A stretch of 64,000 nucleotides of DNA from Anseranas semipalmata. Its lineage: Eukaryota; Chordata; Aves; Anseriformes; Anseranatidae. Numbering within the stretch: position 1 is the first letter of the stretch; each line of letters opens with the position of its first letter. The DNA lies in contig VXAA01001494.1 in assembly GCA_013399115.1 (NCBI GenBank), positions 960,595 to 1,024,594 of the forward strand, in the 5' to 3' direction. Made by a program: the position numbers and the translations under genes. Below, piece after piece: positions 36,994-49,010 of the stretch. Below the pieces are notes generated by a model. It worked only from the letters and a program-made list of their open reading frames with translations, was not told the origin of the DNA and made no database searches.

Positions 36994-38258
36994 AAGTGAC
37001 TGACTAAAAAGATAACAGATAAATACAAGAGTGTCACTGGGTCCTATTTTTACATGTATCAAGCCTCTTCTGTTCGGCCCTTACAGTCACTCTGTACAGG
37101 TACAAAGGCTACAAAAAAGGAAGCAATATAAACAGACACAAATAACTTTTGCCTTTTTACATGCGATCTGTAAGCTTAGTTTGAGCTATTCACACGCTAC
37201 TGCTCTATTTTTTCCCTTAAAAAATAACTCCAATATTTTATAAAGATAGAAAAATCTACAGATGGAATGAAAATGTAAAGTTAGAGGCATTTCCATAAAA
37301 TAGCAACTTTACACCAAATTCACTACTTTTTTTTTTTTTTAAATCCTGCCAAGTATTTGGACATATATGAAAGTGTTTCAAAACTTGACAAATAAACACT
37401 GAGATGTTTCAATCAACAAAACCCCAAAACAGTATTTATAAAACAGAAAGCTGCCTTTTTCCCTACCCCAGCCCCAAAGAAACTGGTCATCAAAATGGAA
37501 GAGAGTCTCAACTTTACACTAAACATACAGCAATAAAACCCTTTGAACTAACCAAAATGTGAATAGCTTTCGCAGCTTTTTTTTTATTATTTTTTACAAG
37601 TTTTATAATTAACAAAAATATAGTTCTGTTTTTTTACCCTCAAACTAGGGTAACCTAATCAAGGCAAAAAAATTAAGAAATGGCTTACTGTTAAGCACAA
37701 CACTTGTACAGTACTACAAAATGCACTGTCACTAACAAAGACATTAGCGGCATGCGGAAGTGTCACCTTCAGAAACAAAATAATACAATAAAAGAACTGC
37801 TAAAAGGCATTTACATGTGGGGAAAGGAGAGAGAAAAGCTCAAGATCCAGTACTGTCTGATAGTTTTGGAGTCTATTTATCCACATTTTTAATGGGAGCA
37901 GGCACATAAAATGGCTCTGAACCATCAGCTGCTGTGTAATTGCAGTTCATAGAAAGAGTTCTTCCTTTCCAGAGAACTTCAAGCTCAGTGAAATAAACAA
38001 AAAAAAATGGAAAACCACCTAGTTCCCCCAAAGAAAACAGAAGAAAAGGAAAATCCCACAAATTTAAAGCAAAACAGGAAGAGAAAAAAGAAAAAAGAAA
38101 AACTTGTATAAGGCTTTCTGCTGCATACAGCTTTTAAATGGTGCCAACAAATGTTTTTGCATTCACACCAATTGCTGGTTTTGAAATCGTACTCTCCAAA
38201 AGATATTTGTGCAGATCAATCCAATATGCCAGTTTGGTAGTTTGTCTCTCCAAAGGGC

Positions 38259-40744
38259 CTACCTTCTCATGTAGGAGCCATTAAGAGACTGTTTAGACAT
38301 GCCTGTATTCATGTAGCCATGATGCCCCGGAGGAGTGTACATCATGTTACTGTGGGGTGCTGTCTGCATTGGTTGCTGTGCATATGGCTGAGTTCCCATC
38401 ATCCCCATCTGCATCTGCATAGGGTACTGGGGTGTTTGATTCATATACCCATGATTACTGTGATATCCACTATTCATCATCGGCTGGGACATACTATAAC
38501 CATTCATAGCGTTAAGGGTATTCATATTCATGTTCACTGAATTGACATTATAAGCTGGGGCTGGCATCAAATTTACACTCATGTTCATACCACGCTGCAT
38601 TGTTAAGGTCCGCGCGGGCCCTTGCATGGCCACAGTCTGTGAAGCACGCCCATAAATTTGGGGCTGATGGGCTGCTGCAGCAGGTGGCAGAGGTGTGGAT
38701 TTGGTTCTTACAGAAACATGACCTTTGCTGGCCATTTGAGTCTGCAGTCTTTGGGTGTGGGATATTCCAATATTTGATGAAGTCATATTACGCTGTAAAA
38801 GGGGAGGTGGCAGATTCATGGGAGGAGGAGTAAGGTTAGGGGGAGGGGTCATGGTAGCCTGTGCTTGGGGTCCTCCAGGAACAGCGTGTGGAGACTGAGA
38901 AAGCTGAACAAGCCCTGTATTACTTAAGGGGGTTGACAAAGAGGCACTGTTTGCATAGGAAGTTACAGCAGCTGAATGGCTGTAAGGCAAAGAATGATCC
39001 ATAAGCGTGTTAGTTAACTGTTGCAGTTTGGCAAGGCTGAAGGTGGCCGACGGCTGAGTGTAATGCCCTGGTCCGAATTCACTCTGACCCATTCTTTCAT
39101 ATAAGCCTATGTTGGCATTGCCAGTCTCGGGGATTTCAGTTAACTGCATAGGTGGTGTAAAGTTAGCGGCCATGCTGCACTGAGATAACTGTTGGTTGCT
39201 GCTTGGAGGCCTTTCAACAACACAACCTTGGGGAGATTTTACATTACAAGTGGGAGGGGAACTGATGTTTGTTTGTTGCATCATACTGCAGCTTCCGTTA
39301 ATATTAGACATCTGCTGTGTCACTGCACAGCTACTCTGTGTTAGGTTACTAGACGTAAGGCTACTGTACGAGCAACTGTTTTGTGAAGAGTTGTTTCCAC
39401 AGATACTACTACCCATTGTAGAATCGTAACTGCTTGGGTTTTCATAGTTTTCTGTTGTGCTCTCAATGCTTCCTAAATCACTAAATCCACTATCCACAAC
39501 TTGTTGCGAATGATCAGAAACAGAGGGAACATCCATCATTGGGCTGGTCTCCATGTTCTGTAGAGATGGCACAGAAATGGCACTTTGATCTGGGCTGATC
39601 TGAGCATAGTTGTTCTCTAACGGAGCAACATTTGGACTATTAACAGAACGAACTGACTGGCTGGGATGAGAGTGCACAGAGGAAACAGGGCTGCTGTGGT
39701 CAGACTGCTGACAATCATCCAGCGTGGTCATCTGGGGGCTTTGGTCGGTGTGGGCATAGTTTTGCAAACTTCTACAGGCCTCTTGAGTCTCTGCACAATC
39801 CTGAAATGTATCTTCATGTTCACTTGCTTCTTGGGTTAGAGACTGTACTGCTTGAACTGTCTCAGAATCAATCTCCATGGTCTCAGCACTCTCTCCCTTG
39901 AAATCGGAATGTAATTCTTGACCAGCTTTTTGGTCCTGGTTGTTATCTGTACGATCATCATCAGATTCCGGCACTGGATCCGAATCTGTAGCTACTTCTT
40001 TCTGGTCACTCTCACACTCATCAGCTGCAAGGTCAACACCACAATCCATTAAGTCCTCCTGATTTGAATTACCAGTTTGAACATTTACGTCTAAAAAAGA
40101 CTGCTGTGTTTCCAGCATTTCTTTGAAAGCTTCACCAGGCAAATCCTCTTTCTCCACTTCTGCTGAACCCATGTGGCTATCATCTTCATCATCTGCATCA
40201 TGATCCTCATTGTGAGAAGGTTCTTCATCATCCTCTTCCTCCTCCTCATGATCATCCAAATGCATGGACTCTTCTTTTTGCAGAAAAACCTCTTCTGGTT
40301 TGTCTTTTTCTTCATCTTTTGAATTGATTCCACTTTCTTCTACATTCCTTTCTTCTTCCCCAGCTTTCACCATATCATTTTCTTGTTTTTCAAAGGATTC
40401 ACTGGGTGGATGCAGAGGTTCAGGTTCTACCTCTTTTACCTCGTCACCTGGAGGTGGTAATACTTCAACAGGCTCTTTAATCTCTTCCTCCGTAACAGCA
40501 GAAACTGGGCAGGGCTTATCTTCAGCTACTTCCTTTTGTTCCTCCACCAGCACATGATAGTCAGGCTCCATGGGAGTCTCAGGTGGAGTGTATAAATTAA
40601 GCTTAAAGCCAGGTTTTCTTTCTTTGTTTTGCCTCCATTTAGATGGGCCGCGCTTAACTCCTTTGGGCCAACCCTGCTTACTCTGTAAAGGTTCAAGATT
40701 GTCTTTAGTGCTTTCTTCCAACACAGCTACATCCTCTGTATTAT
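38259..40744 (-). CDS. KAT6B: KAT6B (MORF/MYST4) last coding exon
   Basis: The large terminal exon of lysine acetyltransferase 6B, a chromatin enzyme of the BRPF-ING5-MEAF6 complex that acetylates histone H3. It encodes 827 full codons plus the stop (TAG at 38259-38261) and enters in phase 1 after cctcccaaag. In order it has the conserved WPKG...[12 protein letters not shown] block and [10 protein letters not shown], an acidic segment ([21 protein letters not shown], about 40180-40265), a Ser-rich region, then the Pro-, Gln- and Met-rich C-terminus ending in SLNGSYMRR. The Ser/Met-rich part is the known transcription activation region that binds RUNX2. The frame is intact throughout. In people, truncating variants in this exon cause Genitopatellar and Say-Barber-Biesecker-Young-Simpson syndromes. 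KAT6A is the only close alternative and does not match as well. The upstream open frame to 40802 is intron. Confidence 0.97.
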
Positions 40745-42669
40745 CTTTGGGAGGCAATAAATAGAGACAAAAGAGAAGTCTTAGCTTGCACAGACTAATC
40801 AATCAATACTTTCAAACATAAACCCAAAGTAATTTATGAACTCAAAATGCATTAAGAAATTCTGGAACAGGAGTTATAAAGAGATTTCATACCACAAAAG
40901 AAAGACGTAATATCTACAGCTCAAACACACTTATATAGATATGTAAAGTGCTTCTTGTTTGGTGGCCTTTTAACAGTGACCATCAAAACCACCATTTAGA
41001 TACAAGAACCCTAGAGACTTAAATCACATGACATGTAAACTAAAGCAAACATATCATCTAAGGATGTGATTATTAACCTTTGCTTTTAGAATAAGAGCTA
41101 TGTGATCACTTTATATAGACATGAATCTAATTTGTTGTTGTTTGTTTGTTTCTGACAGTAAGAACGTGAGATTCTGGAGTCACCTCTTTGACCATACAGG
41201 AGGACAGGCCAGAGTAAACATCTAATCATGCCTTAGTGCCAACACAGAAAAAAGGTGGTTCATTCAAAAGTATCTTCTCATGGGCAGCATATCATGGCAC
41301 AATTCATAACGCATGACAAAAGCCAAAAGATAATTGAAATTAAACACAGAGCACATCAGAACACTAAACTAATCCACTGACTATAAAAAAAACTCCCCAA
41401 ACACATTCACTAGTCTCTTCTCTCTCCCCAGATACCACTTACATATATACCAGAAAAAAGGGAGAATTCTCAAGATACAGCATGCTGCACGTGGGAGTGT
41501 AAAGGCTTCAGTGATACTCCTTTGCCAATTTCTGCCTCTCACTGTAGTGTTATAACACTCCTACAGTCAATTAATGCGATGACATGGTCCATGGACAAAT
41601 ACACAATATCAGTCCCATTAACAAAATACAAACCTGATCACTGGGACATACATAGAACACTAAATTTGCTACTACCAGTTTAATTCGTTTCTATTGAGAA
41701 GTATGAAAAAGTGGTAATATTCTAAATCTACCTGTGGACTAGTTTGTAACAGCATCAACATTGATAAGCATGGCTGTTCTAGCTGCACAAAAGCTGCTTT
41801 AAAATAGAAATTAATGGATGATCCCTCAACTGAGGATCACAAAGATTAAGCTTCCCATGCAATTATGAAAATACTAGAGTAGTACCCACTGGCTTCTTAG
41901 AGAAAATATGTAGACCTGAGAATCCAGTCATTCATTCTGGAATTAAAACTTACAAATGTAATTTGAGAGCCAGGAGGTCAATGGATGAGTATACATTTAG
42001 AATAGCTCATTAGTAGTTTCACTAGCCATCCGTTAGCTTTCCTGCCAGGAAATATCCTTGGAATCAAACTAGATAAGCAGTTAAAACCATCTCTCTCTTT
42101 TGTGGGGAAAAAACAGGTACCACAGTGCTGAACGCAGATGAGGACGTATTGTTCCCCAGAAACTACAGACATTTCATTGAATTACCAACTATGCTGAACA
42201 GAAAGATATTTGTGTAATTCAGATCTTACTTTTTGCTTGTATCCTTTACCGAGATACAAAAACAATATTAGACAATATTCCAATGATACCCTTGCTCTGT
42301 GGAGTATGAAGTGCCCTGTTGTAGGGACATAGAAGTTACTTTTAGCAACATGGCATGGACTCCAGTGTTTCAGACTGGAAAACTTTTTTTTTTCTGAACA
42401 AAAAATTATAGTAATAATAGGTCAGGGATAACAAAAAAGCAAACACAATAGAAACAAAAAAACCTGAAGCCACCAAATTCTAATACATTATTTGAGATTA
42501 GTGGCTCCAGTAGATCCTGTAAGCAGGAAGCATTATTAAGACTGTAAGACTAAGATCAAAATAGCTAAATACAACTTTTTATTACTTATTTATAACAAAA
42601 ATAACATTTCCTTTGAAACCCACATGACAAATTAATTTTGTGAAGATAATAAGAACATTTTCAGCTTAC
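40745..42669 (-). other. KAT6B: KAT6B last intron
   Basis: An intron of 1,925 bases, donor A|GTAAGC at 42669, acceptor tttattgcctcccaaag, phase 1. Nothing else is recognised in it. Confidence 0.93.
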
Positions 42670-42973
42670 TTGTACAGTTGTCATCACTCCTGTAACAACA
42701 AATGTCTTTCTCCTCCTTGTTCTGTTCTTCCTCCTCCTCCTGTTTCTGCTGCCCAGGTTGATACTCAAAAGCTTTTCTAATCACAGGCTTCAAGTCATCA
42801 TCTTCCCCATCCACCTCACAGGTAGGTTCCAGCTGTGGCATGGGACGCTCTTCATCTGAGTTATCAAATGGCTCATTCAACACCTCTGTTGTTTCAGAAA
42901 TTGTCTCCGTTGTAACACTGCTATTAATCCTTCTGCGTTTACGGCCTCTTTTCTTTTTCAGTAGGAAAGGTCT
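42670..42973 (-). CDS. KAT6B: KAT6B coding exon, basic patch and acidic linker
   Basis: A penultimate exon of 304 bases, entered in phase 0 after ttttcag and ending in phase 1. It encodes [14 protein letters not shown], a strongly basic patch that could serve as a nuclear localisation signal, then [20 protein letters not shown] and [15 protein letters not shown], which match KAT6B closely. The second half ([20 protein letters not shown]) is a fast-changing acidic and Gln-rich linker. It joins the last exon through the split codon A|AT (Asn). Function beyond linking the MYST domain to the activation region is not known to me. Confidence 0.96.
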
Positions 42974-44273
42974 CTGAAAAATAATTCCAAATATAACTCT
43001 TCCTACATTACTGTTTTGTTAGTTGACTCGGTGCACAATTAGTACATTTTTGTAAAGTGAGTTCACATTAATCAATTTACTCATTCCAAAATGTCTGACA
43101 TTGCATCAAATTCAAATGTAGACAGAATCCATCAGTGAAATGTCTCAAGTATAAACAGTTAAAATAGGTATATATCTATGCATACACACAAGCCTTTCTG
43201 TAGGTGAAAAATCAGGACTAGAACGTTCTTCATACAATAGTGATTTCTACATTCTCCTTCTGTTAGATAACATTCGTAGCAGTACTATTATTCTGTTATA
43301 CTACATTAACTGTATTTACAAGATTTTCTGCTGTAGATTTAGAACCCCCAACGACATTCACAAGTATCAGAAAAAAAATTTCTTCTAATTTTCTGGTTTC
43401 TGTTATTTTAGAAAAATACTTTAAAAAAATCTTTAAAAAAAAGTGAAAGCAAAGGAAGTGCACCTCAAGCTTCACATTGGTCTTACCAATACACTAAAGA
43501 ATCCCACAGTCAGCTGCTATAAAGAAACAGTTGTCTAACAGTTTTGTATTTCTATTGCTATGCATTTATATTTCGCAGAGATTCATAGTTTCTTTGAAGT
43601 CTGATTATCTAAAATAAAAACAAAGAGACACTACAATTCCCTCACCAGAGACACCTAAATACATGTGCTAAATCAAGTGCTTTAAAATTTTGGGGTGCTT
43701 AGTTCAGTAATTTAAGCCATTCAAATAGTGAACTTTTTAAGAAAATTCAAGACTATGCAAGAACACTGCAGCAAGCAGAATTTAACATTTAAATCTCTTG
43801 GAAATCAGGAAAATATCGATTAAAAATTTAACTGCATTTTTGTTTGAAAAAAAGTACCCTCCTTACAGACTTCCTATGTTAATGAACTATAAAAATACAA
43901 ACCCCTCAAGTTGGAGCCCATCTTAAAATGAAAAAAAGGAAAAACCATTAAAATATTGAACCAATACCAATGCCAAACAGCAGATGGCAGTCACCAGTTT
44001 AAAAATAAGCACGAAATTCTGATTTCTTTGGTGGCACCCATGTTTTTACATGTGACAGATTTATAAGGTAAAGAAAAAAAATCCAAAAAGATAAGAAGTT
44101 GGATGGAGGGGAAGAAAACAAATACAGGAAGCGTTCAGTGCTCTAACAATACAGAAAAGAACTGAAATAGTATAATAAGTATTTGTAAACAAAATAGGTT
44201 GTTATTGTGATGATAATGATTTGATTGAAATCAGAGCCGAATGACTTTAAATCAAACCACTGAAGTAACACAC
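42974..44273 (-). other. KAT6B: KAT6B intron
   Basis: An intron of 1,300 bases, donor AAG|GTGTGT, acceptor ttttcag, phase 0. AT-rich, with no recognised element. Confidence 0.93.
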
Positions 44274-44540
44274 CTTTCTTTTTATGGCCAGCGACTGTGG
44301 CTTTGTCAGCCGGGGAGGTGAACTCTGCTGATTCTCATCCCCACCATCCTCCTCGCTGCTCTCCTTAGATTGCTCTGTGGATTGCCCTCGTTCCCCCACC
44401 ACTGCCACACTTTCTGGAGATCGCAAATATTTATTTTTAGATTGTACTTTTGCAGGTGATTGCCTACTATTAGTTCTTGTGGAGAATATTTCTTGCTCTT
44501 CCTTTTCCCAGCAGCTAGCTTGCTCCATCAGACGCTCAGC
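44274..44540 (-). CDS. KAT6B: KAT6B coding exon with shortened acidic tract
   Basis: An exon of 267 bases (89 codons), phase 0 at both ends. It encodes [33 protein letters not shown] and ends [17 protein letters not shown], all recognisable as KAT6B just after the MYST domain. Between them the sequence is only [12 protein letters not shown] (acidic codons at 44331-44360), where the human protein, as I recall it, has several tens of Glu/Asp residues in a row. The donor is GTGTGT, weaker than consensus. The region is thought to be a flexible negatively charged linker. Confidence 0.96.
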
Positions 44541-45170
44541 CTGAAGGGTTGAGGTTAAAATAACGGGTCACTGAAACAGCATTTACTTAGCCATATCCTT
44601 TACGTTCTGCTAAAGAGTTACAATAAGTCAACCCTGATTAGCACTGCTGGCTAACCTAGCAACAACATTTCAGCTGAATCATCTAGTAGCTCCTTTACAA
44701 CAGTTAGGATAACAAACCAAAGAAGATTGCATTTCATGGGATATTTAGCACTATTAATGATGCAGCGAATTGATTTAAGTCCTTTAGCACTACATTACAT
44801 GCCTACTGACATGGATCACTTTGAGCAAGTTCATAACACAAAGAATCGATTGACACTGCAGCCCCTGAGCTCTGCACCGAATTTGATCTGATTACATGCT
44901 CCTCGACTACTTCAGGAGTGATAACTACAGCTCCACAACAAGTGATTCACGTTTTAAGTTTTCATATTCACTCCCCCCACCCCACCCCAAAGTTATCACG
45001 TCTTGCTGAGCAGCTTTCAAAAACTGTGCATTACAATATCATCAGTATCCTCCATCATTAAGCAAAGGTCAAAATTACCACTGCTCTATTTAAGGCAGCC
45101 TACTGTTGAATATTAGGGAACGATGAAATTGAAAGGAAAAAAAATTCAGAACGAAAGTTTCTGCTATTAC
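44541..45170 (-). other. KAT6B: KAT6B intron
   Basis: An intron of 630 bases, donor GAG|GTAATA, acceptor caacccttcag, phase 0. It contains a C-rich run near 44972-44990. Confidence 0.93.
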
Positions 45171-45330
45171 CTCCTTTTCTGCTTCTCTCTCTTCTTCAGA
45201 AACTGCAGCATTAGAAACTAACAGAGGAGTCCATCTCAAGCTTTCAGGATCTACTTCATTAATACGTGGATTTGCTTTCAGTTTCTCCATATGACTTGAA
45301 ATCAGCTTTTCCCTTCTAATAATTACAAAT
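45171..45330 (-). CDS. KAT6B: KAT6B coding exon, end of the MYST domain
   Basis: An exon of 160 bases, entered in phase 2 (AG|A, Arg) after attggattgtag and ending in phase 0. It encodes [18 protein letters not shown], the last strand and helix of the MYST acetyltransferase fold, then [20 protein letters not shown], the conserved linker directly after the domain. The next exon continues EKE-AERLMEQ without a break. The donor GAG|GTAATA is a moderate match. Confidence 0.96.
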
Positions 45331-47433
45331 CTACAATCCAATAAACAGTATTTTATTTTAGAAAGTGATCATCTAAAACAATTTTCCTACAGTTTAAATC
45401 CTTTTGCACAATAACCTGTGAAAATAGACTGGTAAAGAAACAGATATATCAAACAAAAAATATCAGCTGACATACATAGGTAACACACTGCTGACTGTTT
45501 GCTAAGAGGAAGTAAGGAAACAGCAGTTTATGAAGGGAAAGCTCAATACTAAACATCACTAAGGAAGAAAGAAAAGTTAAATTGTTATAATCAGCCAGTC
45601 TAAATCCATGCAATAGGTTTAGTATAGGCCCTTCACTCTGCCAGAGCAGTTTCCAATTTAAGTTTGACATACAAATAAAAATAGAAAACACTGTCGATCA
45701 TGAAACAAAGAGTGAGAAAGCTGTTAATATTGCAGCTGAAGATGGCAGCTAACTGGACAAGAAAGCAAATAATAAACACAGGTCTTCTAACAAAGCGTAA
45801 AAATGTACCTCAGTCCTATGCTGATGCAGTAGGAAAACAACTTCCTAATTATTATGAAGTAGCATATCAAATGTAGGCAAAGACTAACATAATAGCAGTA
45901 TGCTAGTATGCTAGCACATACCCCAAAGTATCCTGTTATAAAGTAAAGAGCTATAAAATTTCTACCCTTTTTTTAAGCAAGGATTTCCAAGACTTTAAAA
46001 CATGTTAAGTGACATTACTTTTCTCTGTGAGAATACTTGGAAAAAAAAAAAATCAGATCCAGGTGAACACTTTTTGCAAAATTGTGACAAACCTCTACTT
46101 CACTACGTGTAAGAAAAATGAACTAAATGTAGGAAATCATAAGGAGCCATACTCGACTCCCAAGGTAAATGTCTGGACAGGAATTTCAAAGATGTGATTT
46201 CTTTTGCTGGCTCAGCCACTGACCTTCTGGATACCTTTAGCCAGGTCAGTTCACGTCCCTCTTACTACCTGGGAAAAAAAGACTGACTTACTGTGTTTAT
46301 AGAGTATTTTGAATTCTATAGATGAAAACGCATTATTTTCTAACTGGGTGTCAGTATTCAGAGCCTATAGTAATTTGTGACAGGGCACAAGTTTCACACA
46401 AGTAATGAATACATATTTATCTCTTGAAATGGTTTTGTCCCATCAAGTTGCCTGCAAATAAGCACCCCAGAAAATCAAGGTTTTAATGTAATGACAACCC
46501 CCATAACTACTCTCAAAACACCACCCTGTAGGCCTAATTCCTTTTTGAATTTTTGCATTCTTACTGGTTCAATACATTCCAGTTTTGAATACTAGTGCTG
46601 GTGCACATAAAAGTTGTTGAGGCTGAGCTCATCTGCAATCTTCATTTTATTTTTTGGCACCTCACTGTTTGCAAGGCAGTTTCACTTATGTTTCTCTGAT
46701 TGGACTACCCTGAAAGAATCAAGGTCTTGAGAAATATAAATACCACTGAAAGTCATTTAAGGCATTTTATATAAAAAATAAAAATAAATAACCCATCACA
46801 AAAGAAAACACAGCATTTAAAATATCAATCAAGATCGTTAAGAAGGAAGTCACTCACAAAATAGGAACTCACCTTCCCAGTGCATTAAATTTCACCATTG
46901 ATCATAACATTAAATAGAAACTCTTAAAAAAAAAAAAAAGCAAACATTTGCATTCCCAGTACCTTGGGCATGACGACTTCATGAAGAGCTGACCCAACCC
47001 CATGGCTTGTGTGAAATTCAGTAATGACTTAAAAATGGGGGTTTGGACAGAGAGGCTGCCACTAACAAACCCAAATCTTTCACTTACTGGCATTCAAAGC
47101 AAGATATTTGCAAAGCAACAGTCAGGAATTGTACTTACGGATGATGATCCTGAATGAACTAAATCTTCACTGAAAATGTTTCAAGCTGGCCACACCCTTC
47201 TAACAACCATTAACATGAAAGAGGATCCAAAAAACACCATTTGGTTAGGGAAAGGAAAGTCTTTATGCAGGACCCCATTAAAATGATCTGGCCTTACTGA
47301 CTACTTCAGTAAGATTGTTATTCATTTTGAAGTCAGAATTTTACATGGACATTTTTTATATCAAGTGTTTTGTATGCAGAGAAAGCAAATGTTTCATCTC
47401 AGCATTTTTTAAGTTTGTATAAGATTCACTGAC
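45331..47433 (-). other. KAT6B: KAT6B intron
   Basis: An intron of 2,103 bases, donor AG|GTCAGT, acceptor attggattgtag, phase 2. A-rich runs at 46040-46052 and 46926-46939; no other element recognised. Confidence 0.93.
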
Positions 47434-47665
47434 CTATCTTCTCTTTTATCTATCATGCTATGCTGCTGCAGTGTTGTGGCAATATCATGTGGACACATTC
47501 CTGTAGCTCGACTCATTCCTTTGATGCTGATTTGTTTTTCATGGTGACAGTTAAGATATTCTAATATTACACTTTTCCAGTAAGCCAAGTATGAGAGACG
47601 ACCCAGATCAGACAACGGTTTTTCAGGGGATCCTGCTTGACCCTCTCTTCTAGAAAGTAAGTAGC
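47434..47665 (-). CDS. KAT6B: KAT6B coding exon, C-terminal half of the MYST catalytic core
   Basis: An exon of 232 bases, entered in phase 1 after tcattctag and ending in phase 2. It encodes [34 protein letters not shown] and [16 protein letters not shown], the invariant C-terminal part of the MYST histone acetyltransferase fold. By comparison with yeast Esa1, the Glu in SPEK (codon 47624-47622) is the general base that takes a proton from the target lysine. The helix-turn-helix-like CPHDIATTL segment follows. The acetyl-CoA binding loop and zinc finger lie in exons further upstream, beyond this window. The missing first base of the opening Ser codon comes from that upstream exon. Confidence 0.97.
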
Positions 47666-48904
47666 CTAGAATGAAAAGAAACAAAATACCTTATTGAGGT
47701 AACTTAAAGAATTTAAACTACCCTTTACAGGGAGCTCAGCATAACTGATTACATTATTGGTAACTCTTGCAATTAAAGAAATCCTGTCCACAAAAGAGAT
47801 TGTTTTTCATAATTATAGTGACATTTATAAAGATTAGGTTCTTGTAAGAGATTCAGATATGTTATAAGAATCAAACAAAACCCCCTTTCTAATCATAAGG
47901 CAAGGGGGAAAGAAAGTCAACACATTTCAGCAGGTCTCATCATACATGTTCTCATTTAGAACTACAGCTGTCTGGCCTTTTGAGAAACTTTTACATCACC
48001 AAAGCAAAGAATTTTCAGAAGAATCTCAAGAGGAACTGTCATAGTTAACACCAGTTCAGTCAGTCTTCTTCATGAAGCCCCAAGTGACAAATTCTTGATT
48101 AAACTGTTAGTTATTGTATTTGAGCTGACATATAATTCACAAGTTGAATTACTAGAATTACTTACAAGTAATCAAAAAGAAAAAATCTCCCTTAATTCAT
48201 GTTTGAGAACATTCACATAATTCCAGTTTTCAGTCTTCACACCTAACCGATCAGCTATTACATGATAAAATTCATTTTCCTATATATAATATACAACACC
48301 TTCATTTTATATTCTATGTATGTAGTATGTCCTTTTCAACTCTCTTCAGCTTTAAGAAGCTTTTACAATTCAAAGTAGAACACACCTGCTTGGAGATAAC
48401 AGAAGAACTCTGGTATTTGCCACCATTAAAACTAATTCAGGAGAAAGAAAAAAACAACACAATTAATAAAATATATCCTTCCAAAGTAACTTATCCCTCC
48501 ATGATACTATTCTGTACTGTGCCTTTACAAATGCTACCAAAATATGGGCCTTAAAATGCCAGGCTTCCAAAATGCTTATTCCACCATAAGCCAGGACATC
48601 ACGCTTACGGAATTACATTACTCCAAGTCACCTGGAGTCCACCAATATATATGGTTTTCACTTACCAATATTCTTCTGAAATACTTTACTTAAAAAGTTG
48701 GAATCCCTCCTTTAATTGTTAAAAGATTGCTTTAAACATATCCAGCACATCCATGTCACATTTGCTAAGCAAATCCTCGTGACGCTTCCCCACAGTTTCT
48801 TGTAACCAACTTAGCTACAAATTTAAAACATATGATAAACACCCAGCTGAGTGAAGCAGTGGCTGTTTCCATGTTTTGCTATATGTTCTACCATATACTA
48901 ATTG

Positions 48905-49010
48905 TACACACATGCACACACATTTATACATATATATGTATATAATATACACACGTACACACATTTATATACATAAAAATAAATATAAAATGCACACATA
49001 CATGCATGTA
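48905..49010. repeat. Mixed CA/TA-rich simple repeat
   Basis: Interrupted CA and TA dinucleotide sequence, typical of a decayed compound microsatellite, in the KAT6B intron. Confidence 0.75.

Larger units (their letters stand above)
36860..38258 (-). other. KAT6B: Probable KAT6B 3' untranslated region
   Basis: About 1.4 kb between the KAT6B stop codon and the best candidate cleavage region. It is AT-rich on the minus strand, with A/C-rich simple sequence at 36911-36993. An earlier AATAAA on the minus strand at 37583-37588 could produce a shorter form. The boundary is inferred from the signal at 36878-36883. Confidence 0.5.

Noticed and set aside
40745..40802. Extension of the large KAT6B frame upstream to 40802.
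   Set aside because: The cccaaag acceptor at 40745 and the split Asn codon with the upstream exon place the exon start at 40744; the extra residues are intronic.
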